Shown here: in pieces, positions 44,608-52,098 of the stretch
How the letters are laid out: every line of letters begins with the position of its first letter
Position numbering within the stretch: position 1 is the stretch's first letter
From: Maricaulis sp.
GTDB lineage: Bacteria; Pseudomonadota; Alphaproteobacteria; Caulobacterales; Maricaulaceae
Assembly: GCF_015665295.1 (NCBI RefSeq)
Contig: NZ_JADFAJ010000015.1
Span: forward strand, 1-64,000
Length of the DNA: 64,000 nt
Direction of reading: 5' to 3'
Made by a program: the position numbers and the translations under genes
The notes under the pieces: model-generated
What the model was told of the DNA's origin: nothing
Database searches by the model: none
The model's input: only the letters and a program-made list of their open reading frames with translations

Positions 44608-45036
44608 ATGCAGGTCAAGGACATCATGACTCCCAATGCGACGACGATCCAGAACGGCGCGTCGCTGACACGGGCGGCTCACCTGATGCGCGATACCAAT
44701 ATCGGCTTCATTCCCGTCGTCGACGGCAAGCGCCTTGTGGGGATAATCACTGATCGGGATATCGTCATTCGAGCGATTGCGGACAACCGGCCGGCCTCGG
44801 AGGATACCGTCGGCGATGTCATGAGCGACAATCCGGTCTGCTGCCAGGAAAACGACGATGTGAATGACGTCGTTCGCAAGATGGAGAAATACCGGATCCG
44901 CCGCCTTCCGGTCATCGACAACAATCACACCATCGTCGGCGTGGTGGCCCTCGGCGACATCGCCCAGCGCATGTCACACGCCGTGTCGGGAGAGGTCCTG
45001 AGTACGGTTTCCAGCCACGGCGATCTGGTGGCCTAG
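44608..45036 (+). CDS. CBS-domain protein (Hrp1-like)
   Basis: A 142-residue protein made of two CBS modules (about 7-60 and 72-130), beginning VKDIMTPNATTI and with GIITDRDIVIRAIA at the end of the first module. Such stand-alone pairs bind adenine nucleotides and resemble mycobacterial Hrp1. The start is firm because AAAGGAGGT lies just upstream. It is the second gene of the hsp20 operon. A partner protein is unknown. Confidence 0.92.
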   Translation: MQVKDIMTPNATTIQNGASLTRAAHLMRDTNIGFIPVVDGKRLVGIITDRDIVIRAIADNRPASEDTVGDVMSDNPVCCQENDDVNDVVRKMEKYRIRRLPVIDNNHTIVGVVALGDIAQRMSHAVSGEVLSTVSSHGDLVA

Positions 45037-45098
45037 AGCACTTCAGGCAAAAGTCGGGACCGGTTCTGCAGTTCGAGAACGCCATCACTCAAAAAGCC

Positions 45099-45138
45099 AG
45101 AGCAATTTCATCGATCTCAATTGCGCTGAAAATGCTCT
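45099..45138. repeat. Inverted repeat (REP-like palindrome), possible terminator of the hsp20-CBS operon
   Basis: AGAGCAATTTC pairs with GAAAATGCTCT with one mismatch around an 18-base centre. It follows the CBS gene by 60 bases. The wording closely resembles dispersed palindromic elements found in many alphaproteobacterial genomes, judged from memory, so it is called a repeat rather than a plain terminator; no T-run follows. Confidence 0.5.
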
Positions 45139-45191
45139 GGACTTCGCATCGTTCGACAGGCGGGGCCGGTCCCGCCTCTCTTTCTACACGT

Positions 45192-45395
45192 TCAGATCCC
45201 GCTATTCCCGCCGCCTTCGCTGCTCCACTCACGCCAATGTGTTGGATCGACATCGACGCGCTGGCCGGTCGACGCATCGTGCCAGCCGACACTGCCGCGG
45301 CGACAAGGAAAGACAAGCGGATGCGCCTCCCCCTCATCGATCACCGCGAGTTCGATGTCCCGATCCTCCGGAGCCGTCCCGATTTCACGCCACAT
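45192..45395 (-). CDS. Small conserved hypothetical protein
   Basis: A 67-residue protein from ATG 45395 (MWREIGTAPED), with the ends PLVFPCRRGSVGWHDA and PTHWREWSS. The W-x-x-I-G/S-T-A-P-x-D start and the P-T-H-W-R-E-W end are a recognisable pattern of small uncharacterised proteins common in alphaproteobacteria. An in-frame ATG at 45410 is an alternative start. No function can be offered. It is convergent with the hsp20-CBS operon. Confidence 0.65.
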   Translation of the reverse strand: MWREIGTAPEDRDIELAVIDEGEAHPLVFPCRRGSVGWHDASTGQRVDVDPTHWREWSSEGGGNSGI

Positions 45396-45912
45396 ACAAT
45401 ACAATCCCATAATTGCGAGACGGTTTCTATCCCGAACCCCGTACCAGTCCAGAGTCGGCAGCAGACCGCGGGCCGCTTCAGGTCACTGCGATCGCCATAC
45501 TGGCAGAAAGCCGGATATGGGCGCACGCGAAAACAGGTCACGACGGGCAGTTTCCAAGCCGCCGCATCCACGCATGGCAGCGGGAACACCCTGAACGAAC
45601 GGCCCTCGCGGCGCGATCGGCCCAGGATGAAGACGTCCGGCCGAGCGTCGGCTGCCGGATTTCCGATGAAAATGGTCTGCTTTTTGGAAGGGCGTGCGCA
45701 GGTACCACCCTTGGTGGCCGATGCCATCACGTCATCAGCCGGACCGGGGCCCGACTTGGGAGCTGTGTCGACGCCCTTGGCGCCAGCCTCCCGAGGTTCA
45801 GAGAAATCCCGGTGCCATTGCTGACGCGGGGCCGACCGATATTCAGCCTGGCAGAACCGATCGCTCATCCCCACCGGCCGGCCTCCCTACCCCCGAGCCG
45901 ACCGATACGCGT
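45396..45912. other. Gene-free stretch right of the small hypothetical gene
   Basis: About 517 bases with open frames on both strands (45413-46075 plus, 45341-45874 minus) that show no motif, have irregular codon use and overlap better-supported genes. No repeat or hairpin of note. It may contain decayed coding sequence, but I cannot name any. Confidence 0.45.
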
Positions 45913-46347
45913 TCAGATGCGGCGCGCCGCTTCAGGCCACAACGCGCGCAGCGGGATGGGCAGCTGGTCGATCACTTTGCCGATCTCACCCGCATCAACC
46001 TTTGCGGCAAGTGTGGCGAAGACGCCTCGCACGACTGTCTGGGCATCCATGGGAAAGTGCGGCGGCAATTCCTGACCGACATGTTCGCAGAAAGCATCGG
46101 TGGAGCGTTCGCCGGTCGGCTTGCCCGCCAGGCGCCACCCCTCGAAGAACAGCCCCCGGATCAGCATGGGCAGCTGCGCGCCGAAATGCACCGCGCGCTC
46201 CGGCGGCAAACGATCGCGCAGGGCATGCAGCGTGGCACGCAGGGCGGAGTAGGCGTGCCGCATTTCGTCCATATGCAATTCGCTGGCGACCGCTTTGAGC
46301 CAGAGATTTCCTTCCTGCAGCGTGTGCTCGAATGTGGGATGGCTCAT
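45913..46347 (-). CDS. DUF2267 family protein
   Basis: A 144-residue helical protein with the DUF2267 pattern: an opening FEHTLQEGNLWLKAVASELH, the middle LRATLHALRDRLPPERAVHFGAQLP and a repeat-like second half ending QLPIPLRALWPEAA. Function is unknown; members are often stress-induced and near Hsp20, CBS and PRT genes. The start at 46347 lies 59 bases from a FixK box at 46406-46419, which could drive it leftward. Confidence 0.82.
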   Translation of the reverse strand: MSHPTFEHTLQEGNLWLKAVASELHMDEMRHAYSALRATLHALRDRLPPERAVHFGAQLPMLIRGLFFEGWRLAGKPTGERSTDAFCEHVGQELPPHFPMDAQTVVRGVFATLAAKVDAGEIGKVIDQLPIPLRALWPEAARRI

Positions 46348-46405
46348 CTATCGCTCCATGGCAGAAATTCATCCGCCAATTTCGACTTCCGTCCGCCACC
46401 GGGCA

Positions 46406-46419
46406 TTGATCCAGGTCAA
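46406..46419. promoter_or_regulatory. FixK/FNR box between DUF2267 and a possible small RNA
   Basis: TTGATCCAGGTCAA matches the classic TTGAT-N4-(A/G)TCAA box. Rightward, TGAAAT at 46442-46447 (four of six -10 bases) sits at 29.5 bases from the centre. Leftward, the best -10 candidate matches only three of six. The box may serve either or both directions. Confidence 0.75.
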
Positions 46420-46453
46420 TGCAGCAGGCTTCTGGTCATGGTGAAATGATCAG

Positions 46454-46697
46454 GTCGTACCGGGGAGGTGAGACCGGAGAAGCAAGGCCGTGAAGCGTCG
46501 CAAGGCGCGGAGCGGACCGAAGCAACCGACCGGTCCGCCGGTGAACCGATACGAACGGGCCCGCGGTCCGGCGCGTTGATCGCTCAGGAGGAGACTCTCG
46601 AGTTGAGAAACCGCCGCCGCGGGCATCGTGTGCCCATATTTGGACCCTGCGGTTGGTTGAAGAAGCCGCCGGACCTTGCAGTTCGGCGGCTTCTTTT
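46454..46697 (+). ncRNA. Candidate FixK-driven small RNA
   Basis: No gene fits the 360 bases between DUF2267 and the phosphoribosyltransferase on the plus strand, yet a FixK box, a well-placed -10 element (46442-46447) and a strong terminator (46661-46697) frame a transcript of about 244 bases. The inner sequence is rich in purine runs (GGGGAGG, AGGAGGAG) and contains no plausible reading frame. By analogy with FNR-activated FnrS of enteric bacteria it could be an anaerobically induced regulator. The terminator may alternatively belong only to the convergent phosphoribosyltransferase gene, so this is tentative. Confidence 0.35.
46661..46697. terminator. Rho-independent, probably bidirectional terminator
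   Basis: A perfect 11-bp stem (AGAAGCCGCCG with CGGCGGCTTCT) closes a 12-base loop. On the plus strand it runs into TTTT; on the minus strand the T-run is broken (TTCTTC). It lies 10 bases past the stop of the minus-strand phosphoribosyltransferase gene. Confidence 0.8.
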
Positions 46698-46707
46698 CTG
46701 TCCGGCT

Positions 46708-47376
46708 TCAACCCGCGCGTTCCGACGTGACTGCCCGGGCCCGCGCAGCCGCCAGTTTCTCAATCACCTCCCCGTCGCTGACCTGGTGGAAGTCGGCATA
46801 GTGAAGGCTGAGCGCCCTGAAGAGTGCCGGCCGGTCAAGACAGACGATATCGTCGACAAGAGGACGCAGCGCCGCGACCGTCTCCGGCGGGGCAACCGGC
46901 GCCGCCAGCACGATGGCTGCCGGGTTGCGTTGGCGGAGCCCCTTGATGGCAGCCCTTATCGTTGCACCCGTGGCGATTCCGTCATCAACGAGGATAACCG
47001 TGCGCCCCGATACAGGGACGGGCGTCTGACCGGCCAGATAACGCTGTCTGCGCCGTTCAAGTTCGTCGAGGGCCTTGTGGTAGGCGCGGCTGAAATCGGC
47101 CGGTGTCGCACGAACAAAGCGTATCACATCCTCGTTGCGCACAGCGATCGGATGGTCACCGTCGATTACCGCACCCATTGCCAGCTCGGCATGTCCCGGA
47201 ACGCCGATCTTGCGTACCAGCAGCAGATCCAGAGGCGCATCGAGATACCGGGCCACTTGTGCGGCAACCGGAACACCGCCTCGCGGGAGCGCGAGAACGA
47301 CAATTTTCTGGTCCCGATAATCCTTGAGGGCCAGGGCGAGCAGGCGCCCGGCCTCGTTGCGATCGCGAAACACCAT
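46708..47376 (-). CDS. Phosphoribosyltransferase-domain protein
   Basis: A 222-residue PRT-fold protein. The PRPP-binding loop is VILVDDGIATGATIRAAI (about 128-145), preceded by ALPRGGVPVAAQVA, which together mark the stand-alone stress-type PRTs rather than purine salvage enzymes. Substrate unknown. Its start shares a base with the stop of the upstream hydrolase gene (TGATG), so the two are cotranscribed from the FixK box at 48125. A homologue (Rv0571c) belongs to the DosR regulon of M. tuberculosis, from memory. Confidence 0.88.
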   Translation of the reverse strand: MVFRDRNEAGRLLALALKDYRDQKIVVLALPRGGVPVAAQVARYLDAPLDLLLVRKIGVPGHAELAMGAVIDGDHPIAVRNEDVIRFVRATPADFSRAYHKALDELERRRQRYLAGQTPVPVSGRTVILVDDGIATGATIRAAIKGLRQRNPAAIVLAAPVAPPETVAALRPLVDDIVCLDRPALFRALSLHYADFHQVSDGEVIEKLAAARARAVTSERAG

Positions 47377-48074
47377 CAGCCTGATCCTTTCCCGTCTTCA
47401 GGTCGCGTGCAGAAACGCCGGAACCAGCCCGTTGCCGCATTGATGACCATGTCGAGCGTGCCGGGTTCGGTGAACAGGTGCGAGGCACCCGCAATGACCT
47501 GCAACCGTTTGGGCTGTCGGAGCCGGGCATAGGCCAGCTGGTTTAGCCGGAGAACTTCGCCGTCTCGGCTGCCTACGAGAAGGAGGGTCGGGGCCTCGAC
47601 CTTGTCCAGCACTGCCAGCGCGAGATCGGGGCGGCCGCCACGCGACACGATCGCAGCCACAGATTCAGGGCGCTCTGCCGCCGCGCTCAGCGCAGCCGCA
47701 CTGCCCGTGCTGGCCCCGAACAGGCCAATCGGCAAGCCGGTCACCAGCGAGGCGGCGGCAGCCCAGTCGATGGCATGACAGACGCGACGGGCCAGGACCG
47801 GGATGTCGAAGACATTGCGCCGATCCGCCTCCTCATCGGACAAAAGGAGATCGAACAGCAAAGTGGCGAAGCCGGCACGGCCAAGGGCGTCGGCCACGTG
47901 ATTATTGCGTGGACTGAAACGGCTGGATCCGCTGCCATGAGCGAAAATGATCAGGCCGGCCGCCATTTCTGGCATCCGCAACAGTCCAGGCAGGCCCAGC
48001 GGCGGAATTCTGACATCGACATGACGGTGCCGGGAGCCTTCTCCATCCGTGGCAGACAGGGTTGGCGCAATCAT
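47376..48074 (-). CDS. Dienelactone-hydrolase-like alpha/beta hydrolase
   Basis: A 232-residue alpha/beta hydrolase from ATG 48074, preceded by AAGGAGAAGGA; starts further upstream lack a ribosome site. Features are IIFAHGSGSSRFSPRNN (oxyanion region), the nucleophile elbow GLFGASTGSAAAL (serine of GAST-G type), the acid strand LLLVGSRDGEVL and the histidine in GASHLFTEPGTL. Esterase or hydrolase activity is likely; substrate unknown. It is paired with the PRT gene in a two-gene operon, a pairing that recurs in other bacteria. Confidence 0.85.
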   Translation of the reverse strand: MIAPTLSATDGEGSRHRHVDVRIPPLGLPGLLRMPEMAAGLIIFAHGSGSSRFSPRNNHVADALGRAGFATLLFDLLLSDEEADRRNVFDIPVLARRVCHAIDWAAAASLVTGLPIGLFGASTGSAAALSAAAERPESVAAIVSRGGRPDLALAVLDKVEAPTLLLVGSRDGEVLRLNQLAYARLRQPKRLQVIAGASHLFTEPGTLDMVINAATGWFRRFCTRPEDGKGSG

Positions 48075-48124
48075 GAGGTCCTTCTCCTTCATCGACACGA
48101 AACCCGTTCGCACGGCAATCGGCA

Positions 48125-48138
48125 TTGACGTGCGTCAA
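48125..48138. promoter_or_regulatory. FixK/FNR box in the divergent gap of hydrolase-PRT and dodecin
   Basis: TTGACGTGCGTCAA sits in a longer palindrome with 9-bp arms (GGCATTGAC and GTCAATGCC). Rightward, GATACT at 48161-48166 is a -10 candidate at the standard 29.5-base offset, ahead of dodecin. Leftward it stands 51 bases before the hydrolase start and could activate that operon too. Confidence 0.8.
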
Positions 48139-48199
48139 TGCCTAACCATCGCGCGGCGCCGATACTGTCCGGATACGCAGCATGAAAGGAGGCACCGCC

Positions 48200-48409
48200 A
48201 TGGCCGTGCTGAAGGTAATCGAGGTTCTCGCGGAGTCGTCCGAAGGCTGGGAAGATGCCGCCCGGCAAGCCGTTGCCGAGGCCGTGTCCAGCGTGCGGAA
48301 TGTGAGGTCGATCTATATCGAGAACTTCGAGGCAACCGTCGAGGACGACTCCATTTCGAATTTCCGGGTGAACGCCAAGATCAGCTTCGTCCTCGACAGC
48401 CTGACCTGA
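48200..48409 (+). CDS. Dodecin, flavin-binding small protein
   Basis: A 69-residue protein from ATG 48200, behind AAAGGAGG at seven bases; an in-frame ATG at 48182 lies before that site and is not used. The beta-alpha-beta-beta dodecin fold is clear: VLKVIEVLAESSEGWEDAAR, then VRNVRSIYIENFEATVED and a last strand FRVNAKISFVLD. Dodecins form dodecamers that store or buffer flavins. The tryptophan that sandwiches flavin in archaeal dodecin is present in SEGWED. It is driven by the FixK box at 48125. Confidence 0.93.
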   Translation: MAVLKVIEVLAESSEGWEDAARQAVAEAVSSVRNVRSIYIENFEATVEDDSISNFRVNAKISFVLDSLT

Positions 48410-48910
48410 GATCGTGGAAACGCCGCTTCTATTCGATTGCCAGGGCATGGACGCCGGGACGAAATGGCAGGCGGATATCACGCCTCGTGCGGGCTCCGCG
48501 ACCTAGGCATCTATCTGAACCCGCCCGAAAGCCGTGCACTCTCGGTGAGCCGCCCGCCGGCCGCTATCGGCCAAGGCGCAACAGGTGGGTCCCAAGCTGG
48601 CGATCGCGAGCTCCCGCTGATCAGGGCCCGACATCGTCACCGACATCGTCACCGACATCGACATCGACATCGACATCGACATCGTCACCGACATCGACAT
48701 CGACACCGCCATCGACGGGTCCGTAGGATTCGGGTTTCTCGAGGCGGTGGACGGCCGTTGATTGTATTTCATGTCAACAGCCTGCCACGCACGGACAGCG
48801 ATGGACTGCCCCCGGGCCGGCACCGGGTGTTTCACGAAGAACGCGGTGATGAAAGCCTCTTGGGCAAGCACGCTCTGCGCTGGACATTGGCCCAGCCATC
48901 AGCCGCAAAA
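48410..48910. other. Gene-free stretch with a hexamer tandem repeat
   Basis: Between dodecin and the fixK terminator no supported gene is found. The stretch holds the tandem repeat at 48630-48716. Around 48505-48550 one frame reads GIYLNPPESRALSV, faintly like a conserved part of IS630-type transposases (YLNPPE..AL), but nothing else of such an element is seen. Half a FixK-like site (ATGTCAA) is visible near 48776 without its other half. Confidence 0.45.
48630..48716. repeat. Hexanucleotide tandem repeat (GACATC/GTCACC family)
   Basis: About 14 units of six bases, mainly GACATC with interspersed GTCACC and GACACC, in 87 bases. One frame would encode an Arg-His repeat and another a Met-Ser/Val-Thr repeat, neither credible as protein. 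It looks like a short satellite prone to copy-number change. Confidence 0.85.
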
Positions 48911-48942
48911 GCCAAGCCCCGCGCTCACGATCGGGGCTTGGC
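48911..48942 (-). terminator. Rho-independent terminator of fixK
   Basis: A perfect 11-bp stem (GCCAAGCCCCG with CGGGGCTTGGC) with a 10-base loop, followed on the minus strand by TTTTGCG. It lies 60 bases past the stop codon at 49001. Confidence 0.8.
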
Positions 48943-49000
48943 ATGCAAGCGGGCAAGGGCTCGAAGGGACCATTCACAGACCGTTGCAGGACTTGCGGCC

Positions 49001-49681
49001 TCAGGCGAACAGCCTGTCATGCGCGTCGAGGCGCACCCGCCGCGCTCCTTCCAGCCGAATCACACCTTCGCCGCGCAACTGGGTGATCGTGCGGGACACG
49101 GTCTCGATATTCAGGCCAAGATGATCGGCAATGTCCTGGCGGGACATCGGGATCTCCACCACGCCCCGGCTGTTGAGACGATCGGCGGTCATGCGGAAGA
49201 AGGCGAGAACCCGGTCGGCGGCATTGGCCCGGCCGAGCAAAAACAGCTGCTCGTGCATACGGTGCAGCGCGTCACAGGATGATCGCCACAGCGCATTTGC
49301 CAGATCGCCATCCCTCCGGGCTCTGGAGAGCAGTTGCGCCCGGCCGACGATTCTGACCCGGCAATCGGTAACCGCTTCGGCGCACACGGAACGCCTCGAT
49401 CCGCAATCCAGTCCGAATACGTCACCGGAAAAGTGGAATTCGCCGATCTGGCGCCGACCATCCTCGGTGAACTTGCAGATGCGCACAACACCCTCGGTCA
49501 CCCGGTAGACCGCATCCGCGGCCTCCTCCTCGGCGAAAATCCCGTCATTGGCCCGGAAGCGCGCGGTCGACCCATCGCTCGCGAACAGGCTGGCGAGGGG
49601 GTCCCTCGCGTCGGCGGCGATCCAGGGCAATGCGGACACGGCACAATGCCGATTGTCCGTCGGAAGAGTGGCATTCAACAT
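49001..49681 (-). CDS. fixK: Crp/Fnr-family regulator, FixK type
   Basis: A 226-residue protein from ATG 49681 (GGGGG upstream). A cyclic-nucleotide-binding-like barrel (about 35-120) is followed by a winged helix with recognition helix NIETVSRTITQL, where E193, S196 and R197 match the residues FNR/FixK proteins use to read TTGA half-sites. Only one cysteine (C13) lies near the N terminus, so the [4Fe-4S] oxygen sensor of FNR is absent and oxygen control must come from FixLJ. Other cysteines are C93, C100, C107 and C136. A FixJ-like site lies upstream, a terminator downstream, and its predicted boxes flank neighbouring genes. Confidence 0.88.
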   Translation of the reverse strand: MLNATLPTDNRHCAVSALPWIAADARDPLASLFASDGSTARFRANDGIFAEEEAADAVYRVTEGVVRICKFTEDGRRQIGEFHFSGDVFGLDCGSRRSVCAEAVTDCRVRIVGRAQLLSRARRDGDLANALWRSSCDALHRMHEQLFLLGRANAADRVLAFFRMTADRLNSRGVVEIPMSRQDIADHLGLNIETVSRTITQLRGEGVIRLEGARRVRLDAHDRLFA

Positions 49682-49750
49682 GGCAACCCCCGAATTGACA
49701 GGACAGGCCATTTTCCTAGCGCGCACTCCGCAGGGGCGAAATTCGGATAT

Positions 49751-49773
49751 TGTCCCTAAGGGAAATTGCGTAA
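49751..49773 (-). promoter_or_regulatory. Candidate FixJ-binding site in the fixK promoter
   Basis: Read on the minus strand: TTACGCAATTTCCCTTAGGG, ending 70 bases before the fixK start. It resembles the (T)AAGTAATTTCCCTTA-type sequence reported for FixJ-activated fixK promoters; that consensus is from memory. Position and orientation fit activation by phospho-FixJ. Confidence 0.55.
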
Positions 49774-49802
49774 TCCGGCCCGCCCCGGTCACGCGCGCGG
49801 TG

Positions 49803-50420
49803 TCAAAAGCCCGGTCCGCGCGCGATAAAGGCGATGCGGACGACATCGGAGAGGCTGGACGCATCCAGCTTGCTCATCACATTGGCCCGGTAGATCTCGA
49901 CCGTGCGGGCGCTGATGCCCAGATCATGGGCAATCAGCTTGTTGGGCCGCCCGGCAACCAGGCCGTCGAACACCTGCCGCTCACGGGCGGTCAGCGTCTC
50001 GATCAGCCCTGCTGCCGCCTCGCGGCTGTGCTTTCGACGCTCCGCATCGCGACGATAGGCCAGCGCATCGTGCACAGTCTGGATCATCTTGCTGTCGTCA
50101 AAGGGCTTTTCGATGAAGTCGAAGGCACCGGCCTTCAGCGCCCTTACCGCCATTGGAACATCGGAATGCCCCGTGATCACGATAACCGGCAAGGTTTCAT
50201 CGATCGCCTGCAAGCGAACCAGCAAGTCGATCCCGGACAGCCCCGGCATGCGGGCATCGGTGACAACACAGCCCGGAGGCGCATCGGGCAGCCGCTCCAG
50301 AAAGCTTTCCGCGGACGCGTGCCCGGTCACGTCCAGTGATACAGCCCCAAGCAGAAAGGTCAGCGAATCCCGCATCGCTTCATCATCATCAATGACATGA
50401 ACGCGTTGCCGGTCACTCAT
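49803..50420 (-). CDS. fixJ: FixJ-family response regulator
   Basis: A 205-residue two-domain regulator from ATG 50420 (a GTG one codon earlier is possible). The receiver domain has the acidic pair in IDDDEAMRDSL (about 10-20), the phosphorylation site D55 in VVTDARMPGLSG, T-G-H-S-D and K in FIEKPFDD. The LuxR-type helix-turn-helix follows at about 140-200 (LTARERQVFDGLVAGRPNK, then ISARTVEIYRANVMSKL). It overlaps fixL by eight bases. It should be phosphorylated by FixL at low oxygen and activate fixK, 121 bases downstream. Confidence 0.92.
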   Translation of the reverse strand: MSDRQRVHVIDDDEAMRDSLTFLLGAVSLDVTGHASAESFLERLPDAPPGCVVTDARMPGLSGIDLLVRLQAIDETLPVIVITGHSDVPMAVRALKAGAFDFIEKPFDDSKMIQTVHDALAYRRDAERRKHSREAAAGLIETLTARERQVFDGLVAGRPNKLIAHDLGISARTVEIYRANVMSKLDASSLSDVVRIAFIARGPGF

Positions 50421-51951
50421 CACGACCCTCCGGGTCTATAGTTCCTAGCGTGAACGCGAACACTGTACCGCCTCCCGTATTGGACTCAACCCAAATACGG
50501 CCTCCATGCGCTTCTACAATCGTGCGGCATATCGACAATCCCACGCCCATGCCATGGGGTTTGGAGGTTACGAAAGGCTGGAAGAGTTTCGATGCGATGT
50601 ATTCGCTCAATCCCGGCCCCGTGTCGCTGACCCGGAATTCGGTATACCCGTCGGCTCGCAATCGGGTGGACACGGTGAGCGCCTTTCGATCGCTGCCTTC
50701 CATCGCCTCCAGCGCATTGCGCATCAGATTCAGCAGGACCTGCTGGATCTGGATCCGGTCGGCGAGGACATGGCTGGCGCACGGATCGAGATCGAATCGC
50801 ACCTGGACGCCCTGGCCTTGCGCCCCGACAAGGGCAAGGGCTCCCGCCTCCTCCACCAGCTTGCCGACCTGCTCGACCCGGCGCGCACTCTCGCCATGCG
50901 CCACGAACTCGCGCAACCGGTTGACGATCTGCCCGGCGCGCATGGCCTGATCGGCCGCTCGATCGATGGCCTGCACCAGGACCGCGGTCCCCGTGGCATT
51001 CCCCTGCTCTATCAGACGCCGACACCCTTTGAGATAGTTGGCAATCGCCGCAAGCGGCTGGTTCAGCTCGTGCGCGAGGCTGGACGCCATTTCACCCAGA
51101 GCCGTCAGGCGTGAAATGTGGGTCAGTTCGGACTGGAGCTCCTGCATGTGGACCTCCGCCTTCCTGCGCTCGGTGAGGTCCCGGATGAAACCAGTAAAGT
51201 AACGCTGCTCGCCAGCTATCGTTTCCGCGATATTGAGTTCCATGGGGAAAGCCCCGCCATCCTTTCGCTCGCCCGTCACCTCCCGCCCGATTCCGATGAC
51301 GCGTTTCTCGCCCGTTGCGAGGTAGCGGGCGAGATAGCCGTCATGTTTTTCGCGATAGGGCGCCGGCATCAGGATCGACACGTTGAGCCCGACGACCTCG
51401 TGAGCGGCATACCCGAACTGACGTTCCGCATTCCTGGAGAAGGCCCGGATGATGCCACGCTCGTCGATCGTGACCACGGCCGCGGGAACCGCCTCGACGA
51501 CGGCGCTGAGATGCGCTTCGCGCAGACGCAGCACATCGACGGCCGCATCGATGTCCGCCCGGTCGCAGACCAGCTTGACGAAGCCGTTCAACCCGTTTTC
51601 GGCGTTTCTAACGGGCATGGTTATGACGGTCGCCAGGAACCGGTTGCCGTCCCTTGTCATCCGCTCGCCACGGTCTTCGTGAAAGCCCGCCTCGGCGGCA
51701 GCCGAGAGATGGGCGTCCAGCAGGGCGTCGGCCGGTGTGTGGGGCGACATGTCGGGCGGATAGAGAAGCGAGGCTCGTCGGCCGACAATCTCCGCCGGGG
51801 ACCATCCGGTAATACGTACAAAAGGCGCGCTGACTCCGGTGACCCGGCCGTCCGGGTCGAGCTCGAGAACTCCGCACCGCATCGCCGCATCGCCCAGTTC
51901 GCGAGGGTCGACTGGCTCGCGCTGCAGGAAAGAGGGAATCTTGCTGACCAT
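50413..51951 (-). CDS. fixL: FixL-type haem PAS oxygen-sensor histidine kinase
   Basis: A 512-residue kinase counted from ATG 51951; an ATG at 52023 is an alternative start. Two PAS domains lie at about 20-130 and 145-260. The second has the FixL haem signature KHDGYLARYLATGEKRVIG then IGREVTGERKDGGAFPMEL, giving H203 as haem ligand with R209 and R223 as the oxygen-responsive arginines. The kinase part has H294 (SLAHELNQPLAAIANYLKG), NALEAM and GLGLSI-like GVGLSICRTIVEAHGG. No membrane helices are present, so it is soluble. It passes phosphate to FixJ. It lies 147 bases after the acetoin-type operon on the same strand and may be partly cotranscribed. Confidence 0.92.
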   Translation of the reverse strand: MVSKIPSFLQREPVDPRELGDAAMRCGVLELDPDGRVTGVSAPFVRITGWSPAEIVGRRASLLYPPDMSPHTPADALLDAHLSAAAEAGFHEDRGERMTRDGNRFLATVITMPVRNAENGLNGFVKLVCDRADIDAAVDVLRLREAHLSAVVEAVPAAVVTIDERGIIRAFSRNAERQFGYAAHEVVGLNVSILMPAPYREKHDGYLARYLATGEKRVIGIGREVTGERKDGGAFPMELNIAETIAGEQRYFTGFIRDLTERRKAEVHMQELQSELTHISRLTALGEMASSLAHELNQPLAAIANYLKGCRRLIEQGNATGTAVLVQAIDRAADQAMRAGQIVNRLREFVAHGESARRVEQVGKLVEEAGALALVGAQGQGVQVRFDLDPCASHVLADRIQIQQVLLNLMRNALEAMEGSDRKALTVSTRLRADGYTEFRVSDTGPGLSEYIASKLFQPFVTSKPHGMGVGLSICRTIVEAHGGRIWVESNTGGGTVFAFTLGTIDPEGRDE

Positions 51952-52098
51952 TTGCCCGTTGCCCCGGCCCGTCTTGCCGCAGGCCCTTTGCCGGCGCCCA
52001 TGCGAGCCTGCCTTGTCGGACATCACCCTAGATGAGGAACAACCCTGCGGTCCAATGGCAACACCCTGCACGGTAAAGACCATGTTTGACGAAGATCT

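Noticed and set aside
46436-46711. A 91-codon minus-strand frame in the gap before DUF2267
   Set aside because: It spans the terminator hairpin and the FixK-promoter -10 region and has an Arg/Pro/Ser-rich composition without similarity.
48505-48560. Remnant of an IS630-type transposase
   Set aside because: Only about 14 residues (GIYLNPPESRALSV) look similar; no catalytic residues, terminal repeats or further similarity. Mentioned only as a faint possibility.
48630-48716. Possible CRISPR array
   Set aside because: Units are six bases without spacers; no cas genes are in the window.
48437-49282. A 281-codon plus-strand frame with a long Arg-His repeat
   Set aside because: The repeat is the translation of a DNA hexamer satellite; the rest is antisense to fixK, and there is no ribosome site or similarity.
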